Shown here piece after piece: positions 51,571 through 61,900 of a DNA stretch of 64,000 nucleotides. The first letter of the stretch is position 1; the number at the start of each line of letters is the position of its first letter. The position numbers and the translations under genes are program-made. The DNA comes from Holophagales bacterium (GTDB taxonomy: Bacteria > Acidobacteriota > Thermoanaerobaculia > UBA5066), in contig JADJZB010000002.1 in the NCBI GenBank assembly GCA_016719485.1, forward strand, positions 310,001 to 374,000. The letters run 5' to 3'. A model generated the notes under the pieces. It saw only the letters and a list, made by a program, of their open reading frames with translations. It had not been told where the DNA came from and did not search any database.

Positions 51571-52500
51571 GTGAGTCGTCTCGCAGGCCCCGGTGTCGTC
51601 CTGGTCGCCCTCCTTACCCCCGTACCGCTGTCGGCGACGCCTCCCGCCGACCCTCCCGAGGTCCGCGCCGTCTGGGTCGACGCCTTCGGGCCGGGAATCC
51701 GCTCGCCGGAGGAGGCCGAGGAGCTCGTCCTCGAGGCGAAGAGGGCGAACCTCAACCTCCTCTTCGTCCAGGTCCGCCGCCGCGGCGACGCCCTCTACAC
51801 GAGGGGCGTCGAGCCGCCGCTCGACGCGCCGGCCTACGATCCCCGCTTCGACGCCCTCGAGAACGTGATCCGCCTCGCCCACCGCGAGGGGCTCGCGGTC
51901 CACGCCTGGGTCAACGCGATGCCGGTCTGGCGAAACGAGCCTCCCCCGTGCGACGCGCGGCACCTCTTCAACCGGCACGGGCCCTCGGCCACGGGCGATG
52001 AGATGTGGCTGACGACGACCCCCGACGGCGCGACGCTCTTCCCGGTCGGGACGTTTCTCGACCCCGGCCACCCGGGCGTGCAGGAGTACCTCCCGCGCAT
52101 CTACGCGAACCTCGTCCGCGAGTACGACCTCGACGGCATCCACTTCGACTACATCCGCTACCCCGAGACCGAAGAAGCCCTCGGGCGCGGCTCGGCGGTC
52201 GGCTACAACCCGGCGGCGCTCGCCCGCTTCCGGATGGCGACCGGCCGGACCGGAACGCCGGAGCCCGGCGACGAGGAGTGGATGGCCTGGCGTCGGCGGC
52301 AGGTGAGCCACGTCGTGCGGCGCGTCTTCCTCGAGGCGAAGGCGCTGAAGCCGCGGATCGTCGTCAGCGCATCGGTCATCCCGTGGGGCGCCCGCCCGCG
52401 GACGAGAGCGGCTTTGCCGACGCGGCGCCGATGCAGCGCGTCTTCCAGGACTGGCACGCCTGGCTCGAGGAGGGGATTCTCGACCTCGCGGTCCCGATGA
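51571..52500 (+). CDS. GHL10/DUF187-like glycosyl hydrolase family protein, N-terminal part (frameshifted)
   Basis: GTG 51571 follows gagggagg and gives a signal peptide (SRLAGPGVVLVALLTPVPLS). The TIM-barrel start has VRAVWVDAFGPGIRSPEEAE, LNLLFVQVRRRGDALYTRGV, AHREGLAVHAWVNAM and YDLDGIHFDYIRYPETEEAL, typical of family 10-type glycosyl hydrolases and DUF187 proteins. From about 52385 the frame degenerates (ARPRTRAALPTRRRC...) and stops at 52498-52500; the barrel continues in another frame. It is therefore the 5' part of one gene. It may act on cell-envelope or extracellular glycans, but no substrate is evident. Confidence 0.75.
   Translation: MSRLAGPGVVLVALLTPVPLSATPPADPPEVRAVWVDAFGPGIRSPEEAEELVLEAKRANLNLLFVQVRRRGDALYTRGVEPPLDAPAYDPRFDALENVIRLAHREGLAVHAWVNAMPVWRNEPPPCDARHLFNRHGPSATGDEMWLTTTPDGATLFPVGTFLDPGHPGVQEYLPRIYANLVREYDLDGIHFDYIRYPETEEALGRGSAVGYNPAALARFRMATGRTGTPEPGDEEWMAWRRRQVSHVVRRVFLEAKALKPRIVVSASVIPWGARPRTRAALPTRRRCSASSRTGTPGSRRGFSTSRSR
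52385..52388 (+). other. Probable single-base indel splitting the GHL10-like gene
   Basis: A G4 run in ccgtggggcgcc. With a fifth G the protein reads ...SVIPWGRPPADESGFADAA..., a continuous barrel. Without it the frame changes and stops within 38 codons. Confidence 0.65.
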
Positions 52501-53282
52501 ACTACGCGAGAGAGAGCGACGACCGCGTGCGGACCTGGTTCGACGGCTGGGTCGCCTGGGAGCGACGCCACCAGCACCGGCGCGGGACCGTCGTCGGCCT
52601 CGGCGGCTATCGGAACTCCCCAGACGCGACCCTCGCGCAGATCGGGCGGGTCCGCCGCGTCGAGGGCTTGGACCGTCTCGCCGGCATTTCCCTCTTCTCC
52701 TACCGCGTGCCCGTCGCAGGGCCCGACGGCTCCGAGAGCGCCCCTCTCGCGTTCGCCGGCGAGCGCCTCCTATTCCTCTCCGCAGGCACGCCCGACTCGC
52801 CCGGGGCCTTCGCCTCCGCCGCGCCGCTCCCCCGTCTCCCCTGGGTCGCGGCGCCCGGGCACGGGTTCCTCGCGGGGACGGTGTCGGCCGCCTCGCGGGC
52901 GGATGCCGACGACGTCGAGGTCGAGATTCGCCGCACCGGGCTCTTCCGGACGACGCGCCGCGTCCGGACCGACGCGACCGGTTTCTTCGGCGTCGCGCGC
53001 CTCGCGCCCGGCCGGTACCGCGTGCGGCTCGCCGGGACGCGGGCCGCGGAAACCGAGACGCACGTCGACGTGACGGCGGGCAACGTGGGCGCGCCGCGCT
53101 CGCCGGTCCCGCCCGATGAGGCCGGCGGGAAGCCGGGACGCGCACTCGAGGCGCGTCCCGGCTCCCGGCCGGATCAGGGCCTGGCGTCGGCGAGGGCGAC
53201 GGCCGCCCCGAGGACGGTCCGTCCGCCGGACTCCATCGTCTTGGGCGTCACGAAGTACACGGTGTCTTCGGGGGAGTGGTAG
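52386..53282 (+). CDS. GHL10/DUF187-like protein, C-terminal part (frameshifted)
   Basis: The open frame continues the barrel: RPPADESGFADAAPMQRVFQ, WLEEGILDLAVPMNYARESD and RRGTVVGLGGYRNSPDATLA, then a carboxypeptidase-regulatory-like beta domain (GTVSAASRADADDVEVEIRR, GFFGVARLAPGRYRVRLAGT). Inserting one G into the G4 run at 52385-52388 joins it to the upstream part. The last ~50 residues run through a perfect hairpin (53131-53163) and into the opposite-strand peptidase gene, so the true C terminus is likely nearer 53110. It has no convincing start of its own (ATG 52431 is internal). Confidence 0.65.
   Translation, partial: GRPPADESGFADAAPMQRVFQDWHAWLEEGILDLAVPMNYARESDDRVRTWFDGWVAWERRHQHRRGTVVGLGGYRNSPDATLAQIGRVRRVEGLDRLAGISLFSYRVPVAGPDGSESAPLAFAGERLLFLSAGTPDSPGAFASAAPLPRLPWVAAPGHGFLAGTVSAASRADADDVEVEIRRTGLFRTTRRVRTDATGFFGVARLAPGRYRVRLAGTRAAETETHVDVTAGNVGAPRSPVPPDEAGGKPGRALEARPGSRPDQGLASARATAAPRTVRPPDSIVLGVTKYTVSSGEW
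53131..53163. terminator. Perfect 13-bp hairpin between convergent genes
   Basis: agccgggacgcgc (53131-53143), loop actcgag, gcgcgtcccggct (53151-53163). It lies just outside the peptidase stop at 53174 and can serve both strands as a bidirectional terminator. No T-run follows on either strand. Confidence 0.5.
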
Positions 53283-54652
53283 CCGTGGTGCTCACCACCG
53301 CTCCCGAACAGGCTGACGGCGTGAATCCCCTTCTCGAAGAAGGGCGCGTGGTCCGCGCGTCCCTCGCCGCGGATCTTTCCCGCCTTCAGGCCGAACCCGG
53401 GCGCGAGACGGTCCCGCGCCGCCTCCATCGCGGCCTTGATCTCCGGAAAGTTCTCGCCGCCGGCGATATAGAGGCCATTCCCGGCCCCGAGCATGTCCAG
53501 GTTGAGCACGGCGACACACTTCTCGAAGCCCTTCGGCGGGTGGCTCGCGAACTGCTCCGCCCCGCGGAGCCCGAGCTCCTCGGCGGCGAACCAGACGAAG
53601 ACGACGGACCGCCGGGGCCGTACCTTCAGAGTCGCGGCGGCCCTTGCGACCTCGAGGAGCGTGGCCGCGCCCGAAGCGTTGTCGTCCGCGCCCGGGTTGA
53701 GGCGCGGCCAGTCGCCGATGTGGTCGAGGTGCGCGCCGACGACGACGTACTCGCCCTTCACCGACGGGTCGGAGCCGGGAAGGAGGGCGACGACGTTGTG
53801 CGTCGTCACCTCCCGCCACGGCAGGCCCTTCACGGCGAATCGAACCTCCCGCCCGGTTCCGAAGGAGGCCGTGCCCCCCTTCGACAGGACCTTCTTCAGG
53901 TCGGCGACCGTGAGCTTTTTCCCGCCGAGGAGCCGGTCGGCGAATGCCTCGCTGACCATCGCCTCGGGGAGGTCGCGGCTGATACCGACGTTCGTGGAGG
54001 TCACCGGGCTGTCGACGAGGAGCAGCCCCGCCGCTCCCTTCCGGGCCGCGGCGAGCGTGCGGGCGATCGTGGAGCGGTGCTCTTTCCACTCCCCGGTTTC
54101 CGGCTCTCCGCGGAGGACCAGGACGACCTTCCCCTTCACGTCGACGCTGGCGTAGTCGTCACGCCCCTGGGCCGCGGCGTCGATTCCGAACCCGACGAAG
54201 ACGACCTCGGCGGTGACGTCCCCGGAGCCTCCGTTCACCATCGGGGACCAGTCCTTCAGGACCTCCGCCTCGGCGGGCTTTCCGTCCTTCTCCCCTTCTG
54301 CGGGAAGAAGCGTGAGGCTGGCGCTTTCCACTCCGCCCAGTCCGTGCGTGAACGGCTGGAGGTAGTCGCGAAAGTCGTCGGTCGGGCGCAGCCCGGCCTT
54401 CCGGACCTCGGAGACGACCCAGTCGGCGGCCTTCCGGTACCCTTCGGTCCCCGAGAGGCGTCCCTGCATGCCGGGCGCCGCGAGGACCTCTACGGTCTGG
54501 AACGCGGAAGCGGCGGTGATCCCGGCAGCAGCCTTCTCGACCTCGGCAGCCGAGGGCCCCGCCGCCGGCAGTGCCCGGGTGAGGATGGCCGCGGAAGCGA
54601 AGAGGACGACGAGCGCGCCCAGCCGCCCGCGGGCGCGCGTCCTGCCCGTCAC
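53174..54652 (-). CDS. Secreted M28-family zinc aminopeptidase with PA domain
   Basis: 492 residues from GTG 54652, overlapping the epimerase stop by 4 bases. A signal peptide (RLGALVVLFASAAILTRALP) is followed by an M28 peptidase into which a protease-associated domain is inserted (about residues 120-270). Zinc-binding and catalytic residues appear in VVGAHLDHIGD, NPGADDNASGAATLLEVA, VWFAAEELGLRGAE, LNLDMLG and HHGYHSPEDTV. It probably releases N-terminal amino acids in the periplasm or outside the cell. It is the third gene of an operon with the macroglobulin and the epimerase. Confidence 0.92.
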   Translation of the reverse strand: MTGRTRARGRLGALVVLFASAAILTRALPAAGPSAAEVEKAAAGITAASAFQTVEVLAAPGMQGRLSGTEGYRKAADWVVSEVRKAGLRPTDDFRDYLQPFTHGLGGVESASLTLLPAEGEKDGKPAEAEVLKDWSPMVNGGSGDVTAEVVFVGFGIDAAAQGRDDYASVDVKGKVVLVLRGEPETGEWKEHRSTIARTLAAARKGAAGLLLVDSPVTSTNVGISRDLPEAMVSEAFADRLLGGKKLTVADLKKVLSKGGTASFGTGREVRFAVKGLPWREVTTHNVVALLPGSDPSVKGEYVVVGAHLDHIGDWPRLNPGADDNASGAATLLEVARAAATLKVRPRRSVVFVWFAAEELGLRGAEQFASHPPKGFEKCVAVLNLDMLGAGNGLYIAGGENFPEIKAAMEAARDRLAPGFGLKAGKIRGEGRADHAPFFEKGIHAVSLFGSGGEHHGYHSPEDTVYFVTPKTMESGGRTVLGAAVALADARP

Positions 54653-55815
54653 TTCTTCGGCTCCGCCGCCGGCACGGCCGCCGGGGCCTTCCCCTTCAGC
54701 GCGGTCAGCGTGGTGGCCTCCTTCTCGGGAACGAGGCCGGCGCGCATCTTCGCGCGGCGCTCCTCGGGGAGGGAGTCCCAGAAGCCCAGCGTCGAGCGGA
54801 TCGTCTCGCCGAGCGGCCGGAACGTCAGCCCCGCATTCAAGGCCCGGGCGATCGAGACGTCGCCGATGCCGGCCTCCTCGCCCTTCGTGGAGACCCAGAT
54901 CGGGAAGTCCGCCTCGGGCGTCAGGCCGAGCTCTTTCAGCTTCTCCTCCGGCGCCCAGGTGAACGTCGCCTTCGACCCGGTCTCCTTCCGGCAGGCCTCG
55001 AGGAAGGCGCCCATCGTGAGCTTCTCCTTCGGGCCCGTCGCGTTGAAGACGCCGTTCGTCCCCGACGCGACCATCCGGATCGTCCAGTCTCCCAGATCGC
55101 GAACGTCGATGAACTGGATGGGGTCCGTCGGGCTCCCCGGGACCAGGACCTCTCCCCCCTTCCGGACGCGGACCGGCCAGTAGGTGAAGCGGTCGCTCCC
55201 GTCGCGGTCCCCGACGATGTAGCCGGGCCGGATGTTGAGCGCCTTGCCCGGCATTGCCTTCTCGGCGGCCTCCTCGCAGAGGAGCTTCAGCGCGCCGTAG
55301 TTCCCCTCGCCGATGTCCTTGATGGCGTCCACGTCGGTTCCCGCGGCGAGGCGTGCGACCGTGGCGCTCTCGTCCATCCCCGCCTTCATCGGCGAGGCGT
55401 AGACCGAGATCGAGGAGATGAAGACGTACTGCCCGACGTTTCCCGCGAGGACCTCCGCCGCAGAACGGACCTGCCTCGGGAAGTAGCCGGACGTGTCGAT
55501 CACGGCGTCCCACTTCCGTCCGGCGAGCTTCTTCACGTCGTCCGCGACGTTCCGGTCGCCGTGGATCTCCTCCAGGGGGCGGCCCTTGAAGAGGCCCGGG
55601 TTCGACTTGCCCCGGTTGAAAAGGGTCAGCTCCCACCCCTTCGCGAGCGCGGCCTCGACGAGGGCGACCCCGAGGAACCGGGTTCCCCCGAGGATGAGCA
55701 GCTTCTTCTTCGCGGGTGCGGCCTCGGCGGCGCGGGCCCATCGCGGAAGGGCCAGGGCAGCTCCGGAGGTTGCGGCCAGGGCCAGGAGATCCCTACGGCT
55801 GAGACGGTCTTTCAT
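54649..55815 (-). CDS. Tat-exported NAD-dependent epimerase/dehydratase (extended SDR)
   Basis: 388 residues from ATG 55815 behind a strong gaaggag ribosome-binding site. The N terminus is a twin-arginine signal: S-R7-R8-D-L-L, then ALAATSGAALALPRWARAAEA. The SDR domain follows with the dinucleotide motif GGTRFLG (residues 43-49), VIDTSGYFPRQV, FISSISVYA, and YGALKLLCE carrying the YxxxK pair. It resembles mRNA-binding-like/atypical SDR5-type reductases of secreted proteins. Tat export implies folding with NAD(P) bound in the cytoplasm. The macroglobulin gene lies 101 bases upstream. Confidence 0.88.
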   Translation of the reverse strand: MKDRLSRRDLLALAATSGAALALPRWARAAEAAPAKKKLLILGGTRFLGVALVEAALAKGWELTLFNRGKSNPGLFKGRPLEEIHGDRNVADDVKKLAGRKWDAVIDTSGYFPRQVRSAAEVLAGNVGQYVFISSISVYASPMKAGMDESATVARLAAGTDVDAIKDIGEGNYGALKLLCEEAAEKAMPGKALNIRPGYIVGDRDGSDRFTYWPVRVRKGGEVLVPGSPTDPIQFIDVRDLGDWTIRMVASGTNGVFNATGPKEKLTMGAFLEACRKETGSKATFTWAPEEKLKELGLTPEADFPIWVSTKGEEAGIGDVSIARALNAGLTFRPLGETIRSTLGFWDSLPEERRAKMRAGLVPEKEATTLTALKGKAPAAVPAAEPKK

Positions 55816-55916
55816 CGTCGCTCCTTCACGGGCACCTCGGGAATCTACGCCGGAAGCGCGGCGATGTTTCAGCTCTCCTTCGCTTCCTTCCCCCCGACCG
55901 GAAGAAGCTTCGGCCC

Positions 55917-58900
55917 TCATTCCCCCTTCACTGTCAGCACCGCCCCCGCCGAGTAGGCGTTGAACTCCGGTGCGTACATCGACTGGACCGTCGCCGGGCC
56001 GACCCGGAACGTCCCGGCCATGTTCGCCCGGAGGCGGTACTTGAACGTTGTACTCGCCGACGGGGAGCTGCTCGAAGAAGAAGTTCGTCCCGCTGTCGCG
56101 GACCTCCTCGTACCAGGCGATTCCGAGGTCCCACTTGTAGCGCGAGACGGTCGACTCGGGCTCGAAGCCGGCGCCGCGCGGGTCGCGCAGGTGGACGTAC
56201 TCGGCGGCGTGCTTGGTCCGGAGCGAGATCTGCACCTCCACCTGGTCGCCCGGCTTCAGCGTGGCGCCGTCGGCGAGGGGCCTCAGGACCCACTCCTTCC
56301 CGGTGTTCTCGCGGAGGAAGTACTTCCGCGAGACGTGGAAGAAGTCGCCCCGGTCCTCCTCGGGGAGCTTCTCGGTCGAGAAGTGCCAGGCGGCGGAGGC
56401 GAAGGCGAAGCCCTTGCCTCCCTTCTCGACGGCGATCGTCGAGGTCGTCTTCGGGTCGACCTGCGGCCCGGGGATGACGACCTGGTTCTTCTTGCCGGTG
56501 TACCTGTCCGGCTCGAACGTGAACGCGGTCTCCCGCCCGCCGACCGTCACCTTCATCGTCTCGCGCGTCCCGAGGGCCCCTTCGGCCTTCAGGTAGTGGA
56601 CGAGCGAGTAGAGGACCTCGGCCGTGGCGCGGGTCGACTTCCACTGGTTCAGCTTCTTGTTCAGGAAGAGCCACTGGACGAGGCCGTCGCGGCGCGGGTC
56701 CTTCGGCGTCAGCTCGGTCAGCGTCCGGAGCGCGAACGCGTGCGTCTCGATCGTGTCGTTGTACCAGAGCCAGGAGCGGTCTTCCTGCGCCCAGAAGGTG
56801 CCCAGCTCCTCGTTCGTCTTCGCCGAGTCCATGACGCTCGCGAAGACGAGATCGGCGTCCTTCGGCCGGCCCATCCGCTTCAGGGTCAGGGCGAGGTAGC
56901 CCTTCAGGTAGGGCGAGTGCTCCTTCCAGTGCTTGAAGGAGAAGGCCAGGATCTCCTTCCGCTCGTCGGCGGTGAGGGCGTTCCCCATCCAGGACGGGTC
57001 GGGGTAGCACGAGGCGACGTAATTGACGAAGGTCAGCGTCTCCCAGCAGCAGTCCCTTTTCATCATGTCGCGCAGCTCCTCGCGGAAGTGCTTCGCGACG
57101 TACCCCCAGCCCTTCTCCACCATGTCACGCGGGACCTCGACGCCGAACTCGGACGCCTTCGCGAGGCCGTGGAGGATGTAGACGGTCATGTAGGGCGACG
57201 GCGGGCCGCCCGGCCACCAGGGGAAGCCGCCGATGGAGGTCTGCGCCTTCCGGAGCTTCGCGATCGCGGCCTCGCGCTCGGCCTTCGCGACGCGCGGGTC
57301 GAGGACCTTCGCGAGCCCCTCGCCGGCGTCCTTTCCCCCGCGCGCGTCCACGAGCCACGGGCTCTCCTCGAGCGTCATCTTCCGGTTCGGGTCGGCGGCG
57401 TCCCACGTCTCGAGGCGGACGTCCCTCTTCGAGAACTCCTTCGCCATCGCGGCGACCGACGGGTACTTCTCGAAGATCGACGAGACGATTCCGGTGGAGA
57501 CGAAGCGGTTCAGGGTCTGCTCGGTGCACTCGTACGGGTAGTTGACGAGGTACGGCAGCGCCTCGAGGACGGCGTAGAAGAGCTGGGCGTCGACCGTGAC
57601 GACCATCTGCTCGTTGATGAGCGTCGGGTCGCCTCCCTTCGCCAGGTCCTCGAACCGCAGCTCCTTTCTCTGCCCCTCGCGGAGCGTGACGAAGCGCGAC
57701 TGGACGAGGTGCATCCGGCTCGGCAGCACCGGCAGCGGGCGCAGCTCGCCGTCCGAAAGGCTCCCCGACGTCGCGGTGACCTTGAAGGCGACCGTCCTGA
57801 CTCCCGGAGGGGCCGTCAGGAAGAAGGTCTGGTTCGTGCCGCCGCCCTTCGGGACGACGATCGCGCGGCTCGTGTCGTTCGCCGAGAGTCCGAAACGGGC
57901 CGAGAGGTCCTCGTTCGTCTCGGGGTCGAGGATCTGGAATGCCAGGCTCCCCTTCAGCTCGGCTTCCGACGCGTTGTTGACGACGACCTTCAGCGCGGCC
58001 CGGTCCCCCTCGCGCAGGAACCGCGGGACGTAGGGACGGACCATCAGCTCCTTGACGCTCTTCGTCTCCTTCTTCAGCGACCCGCCGCGCAGGTCCTTCG
58101 TCACGGCGTGGAGCCAGACGTTCCAGGACGTCACGGAATCGGGAACGGTGAACTCGATCGAGGCGGAGCCGTCGGCCCCGGTCAGGAGCTGCGGCGTCCA
58201 GAACGCCGTCTCGGCGAAGTTGCTCCGGAGGGCCGGCGCATCGCCCGCGGCGGGCGCCGCACCGCCGGCGTTCTTCTTCGCCTCGCTCTTGTCGTCGCGC
58301 TCTTCGTTCGCCGCCACCTTCGCCATCTGGCGGGCCGGGGCCGACGCCGGCGCGGGAGGCGGGGCCGCTGCGTCCATCGCCATGCTCTCGGCCACCATCG
58401 TCGCGCCCATGCCTCCCCGCATCTGGAACCGGCGTCCGCGTGCCCCCGGGCCGCCGATGCCGTACCGGTCGAGCTCCTTGAGGCGGTCGGGCACGAGCGA
58501 GGGGGCCGAAGGGGTCGGGTCGAAGCTGCCGATCACCCACTGGGCCTGCGCCGCTCCGAGCGTCGCGCGGGTCCAGGGCGTACCGATGCGCGACGGGTAG
58601 AGCGAGAGGACGGAGGGAGGCTGGTGCGGCGCGAAGACGTCGAGGCTCCGGTCGTACATGTAGCCGAGCAGCTCTGCCGCACCGGCTTCGACCGGCTTTC
58701 CGGAGGGCGACTTCACCGTGACCCGCCACGTCTCGCGTGTCCCGGGACGGATCCGGTCGCGGAACGTCGCGAACTCCAGCTTCAGCTCCCTGTCGTCCCA
58801 CGGGACGAAGACCGCCACCGTCTGGCTCATCCACTGGTGGTCCCTGAGCGCCGACAGCGTGATGCCGAAGCCGCCGCGGTCCGCCTCGGTGACGGGAATC

Positions 58901-61900
58901 TCGAGGACCGTGTTCCCTTCTCCGGCCTTCAGGACCATGCGGGACAGGAGCTTCCCCGCCCGGAACCTTTCGAGGAGCATCGGCTGGCCGGGAAGGCCCG
59001 AGGTCGCGAGGAGCCGTGCCGTCTCTCCGACCCGGATCGAACCCGACTCGACGAGGAGAACGAGCGGCACCGACGGCGTTTCCTTTCCACCGGCCACGAG
59101 GAAGTCCCGGAACGTCTCGTACTTCGCCCCGAAGTCGTCGACGGTCGTGTAGTGAATCCTCCAAGCGCCCGAGTCGAGCTTCCCGAGGTCGAGCTTCGCG
59201 AGGCCGTCTGATCCGTGAACGGACTCGCCCCGGGCCTTCTCGGCGCCGTCCCGGAAGTCGCGCAGCACTCCTTCCACGTTGAACGAGGTGTCCCAGCGGG
59301 GACGCAGGGCGTCCCCGGGCGTCGTGTGCGTCGCGCCCTCGGGAGCCTCTTCCTCTCCTTCGGCCGGCGCGCCGCGGCGGGGCAGGTCGCCCGGGAGCGG
59401 GGTCGTCGCCGGGGGAATGAGCGCCACGAGGCGCCAGCTCCCCTTGCCCGCACGGGGGGTGCCGTCGAGGCTCGACCTCGTGATCGTCGCGGAAGCGGGC
59501 TCTTTCTCACGCGCGAAGCCCGTCGGGAATCCGACGTTCGCCTCGACGGAGACGAATCCGAGCCGCACCGCGCGGGTCGCGGCGCGCGTTTCGCCTCCCT
59601 CGTCGACGACGTCGGCGCTCACGACGTAGCGCCACGTCAGGTCGCTCCCCTTCGCGGCGGTCTCGTCGGCCTCCGGGGTGAAGGAGACGAGGAACGTCCC
59701 GTCGGCCCCGAGAACGGTCGCTCCGGACGCCACCGTCTGGGCCTTCGACGGCGAGCCCCAGCCCCAGAAGGACCACCACCACGGCCGGAGCGTCTCGCGC
59801 GTGACGCGCCACGTGACGTTTCCGGACGCGACCGGAAGGCCGAAGTAGTACTTCGCCTCTCCGGTGAGGACGGCCTTCCGGTTGAGCCGCATCGGTTCCT
59901 TCGGCTCCTGGAAGGTGACCTCGAACGTCGGCCGCTTGTACTCCTCGATCCTCACCGGCGTGCTGCCCGAGAGCGAGCTCTCGAGCCGCCAGCCGCCGAG
60001 GAGGCGCCCCGTCGGGACGACGAACTCGCCGGCCGCGGTGCCGAAGGCGTTCGTCGAGACCGAGCGCGTCTCGACGCGCTCGCCGTTCGGGTCGATGAGC
60101 CAGACGGTGACCGGTGTCCCTGCCGCGGACTTGAACCGCGCGTTCTCCTGCGAGCCTTCGTAGGCGAGGACCTTCCAGAAGAGCTTCTGCCCGGGCCGGT
60201 AGATGCTCCGGTCCGTGTAGAGGAGCGACGCCGTCCGGCTTCCGGCGGTGCCTTGCCGGTAGAAGCCGACCTGCTGGCCGTCGAAGGTGACGTGGGCGCC
60301 CTTCTTCGCCAGGAGGTGGAAGGAGTTTCCCGTCCTCTCCCTCGAGCCGAACGAGACCGCTCCGTCCGCGTCCGTCGTCTTCACCTCGTCCCGGCGGTGC
60401 CCTTCCTTCCAGTCGAAACGCCAGAGCGCGACCTCGGCGCCCGAGACCGGGCTCCCCGTGGTTCCCGAGAGGACGCGCGCCGCGACGGCCCCCGTCTCGG
60501 CCTCGGGCCTCACGACGAGAACGAGGTCGGAGACGAAGAGGTTCGTCCCGACGACGACGTTGTCGGACGCGCCGAAGTCCTTCCGGGCCGACGCGAGGAC
60601 GACGTAGAAACCCGGCTCCTTCATCGGAGGTGTGACGAACGTCCGGTGCGTCTCGAAGTCGGGCGTCGGCGGCAGGTCCACCTTCCACTCCGCCACCGGC
60701 CGGGTCGAGACGAGCTTGCGCATGTCGTCGGAGGTCGGGAGGGCCGACCAGTCCTTCGACCCCTCGATCCTCTTCTCCGCGTCCAGCTTCACGGCCCTGA
60801 AGTGAACGGCCCCGAGGTTCCTGTGCGAGACCTCGAGCGACCTCTTCCCCGGTCCGTCGACGGCCATCGCCTGGAGGCGGACCTCGGGGGCCTCGATCGC
60901 CTTCACGATCGAGAGGCACCGCTGGCCGCCGACGGACGAGGGGTACGCGGCGCGACCTTCCTCGGCCTCGCGGCGCGCAGCAACCCTTCGGTTCGGGCGG
61001 CTCCCGCGCTGGTGCAGGTCGGCCACCTCGGCCTTCCCCATGGCCCACCAGGAGTCCGACCGGAACGCGGAGAGGCGGCCCTCGAGGTCCTTCCGGATCC
61101 GGGTCTTCTCTCGCTCCTCCGTGAAGGAAGCCGACAGCCGCCGCACACGCTCGAGGCGCGCCTCGAGCTGCGCGCCCTTCCTCCCGGCGCCGGAATGCCA
61201 CCCCTCGAGGTCGTTCAGGACCGCACAGATCTTCGTCAGCGGGTGGACCGCCGGCGCGGCGAGGTCGATCTGGGCAACGTCGCCCGATTCACCCTTCAGG
61301 AGTGCCCCGAGGTCGAGCCGCCAGACCTCGTTCGACTGCTCCGGAGTCCAGCCCGCCGTGTCGGCCAGCAGGTCGACGAGGAGGTAGCTCACGGCGTCGC
61401 GGAGAGTCCCGCGGATCTCCTTCGGGTAGCTGTTCGGGTCGAGGACGAGCTCGGCTGCCGCGACCGGCTCCTTTCCCAGCGCGTCGCGCATCCCCCAGAC
61501 CTCGAGCGCCGCCTTCAGAGCCTCGGCCAGGATCTGCTCGCGCGTCCACGCCTTGAGGTCGACGGCGCCTTTCGAGTCGACCCGCTCCCGCTGGCCGACC
61601 TCCCACGAGTAGGCCCGCTGGTACGTCACGAGCGAGTGTCCGTAGAGGAGCCCGAGCTGCGCGCGGGACATCGGCCCTTCCGGCCAGGGCTCCTCGCGCA
61701 GCCGCCGGACCGCCGTCTCGTAGCCGTGGAGGCCGATCCGGAGCTGGGTCACCGTGACGAGCGCCTTCGTCCAGTCCTTCTCGTCGCCCTTCGCCTTCGC
61801 GGCGGCGAGGATCGTCTCCGCGGCCTTCGCCGCCTCCTCGTACTTCTGCTCCTTCACGAGGCGGTCGACGTCGGCCCAGGACGCGTCGGCTTTCGGCACG

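Noticed and set aside
55960..59211. A >1000-codon plus-strand frame (and another at 59215-62742) opposite the macroglobulin gene
   Set aside because: Arg/Pro/Val-rich composition typical of mirror frames; no motifs, no ribosome-binding site.
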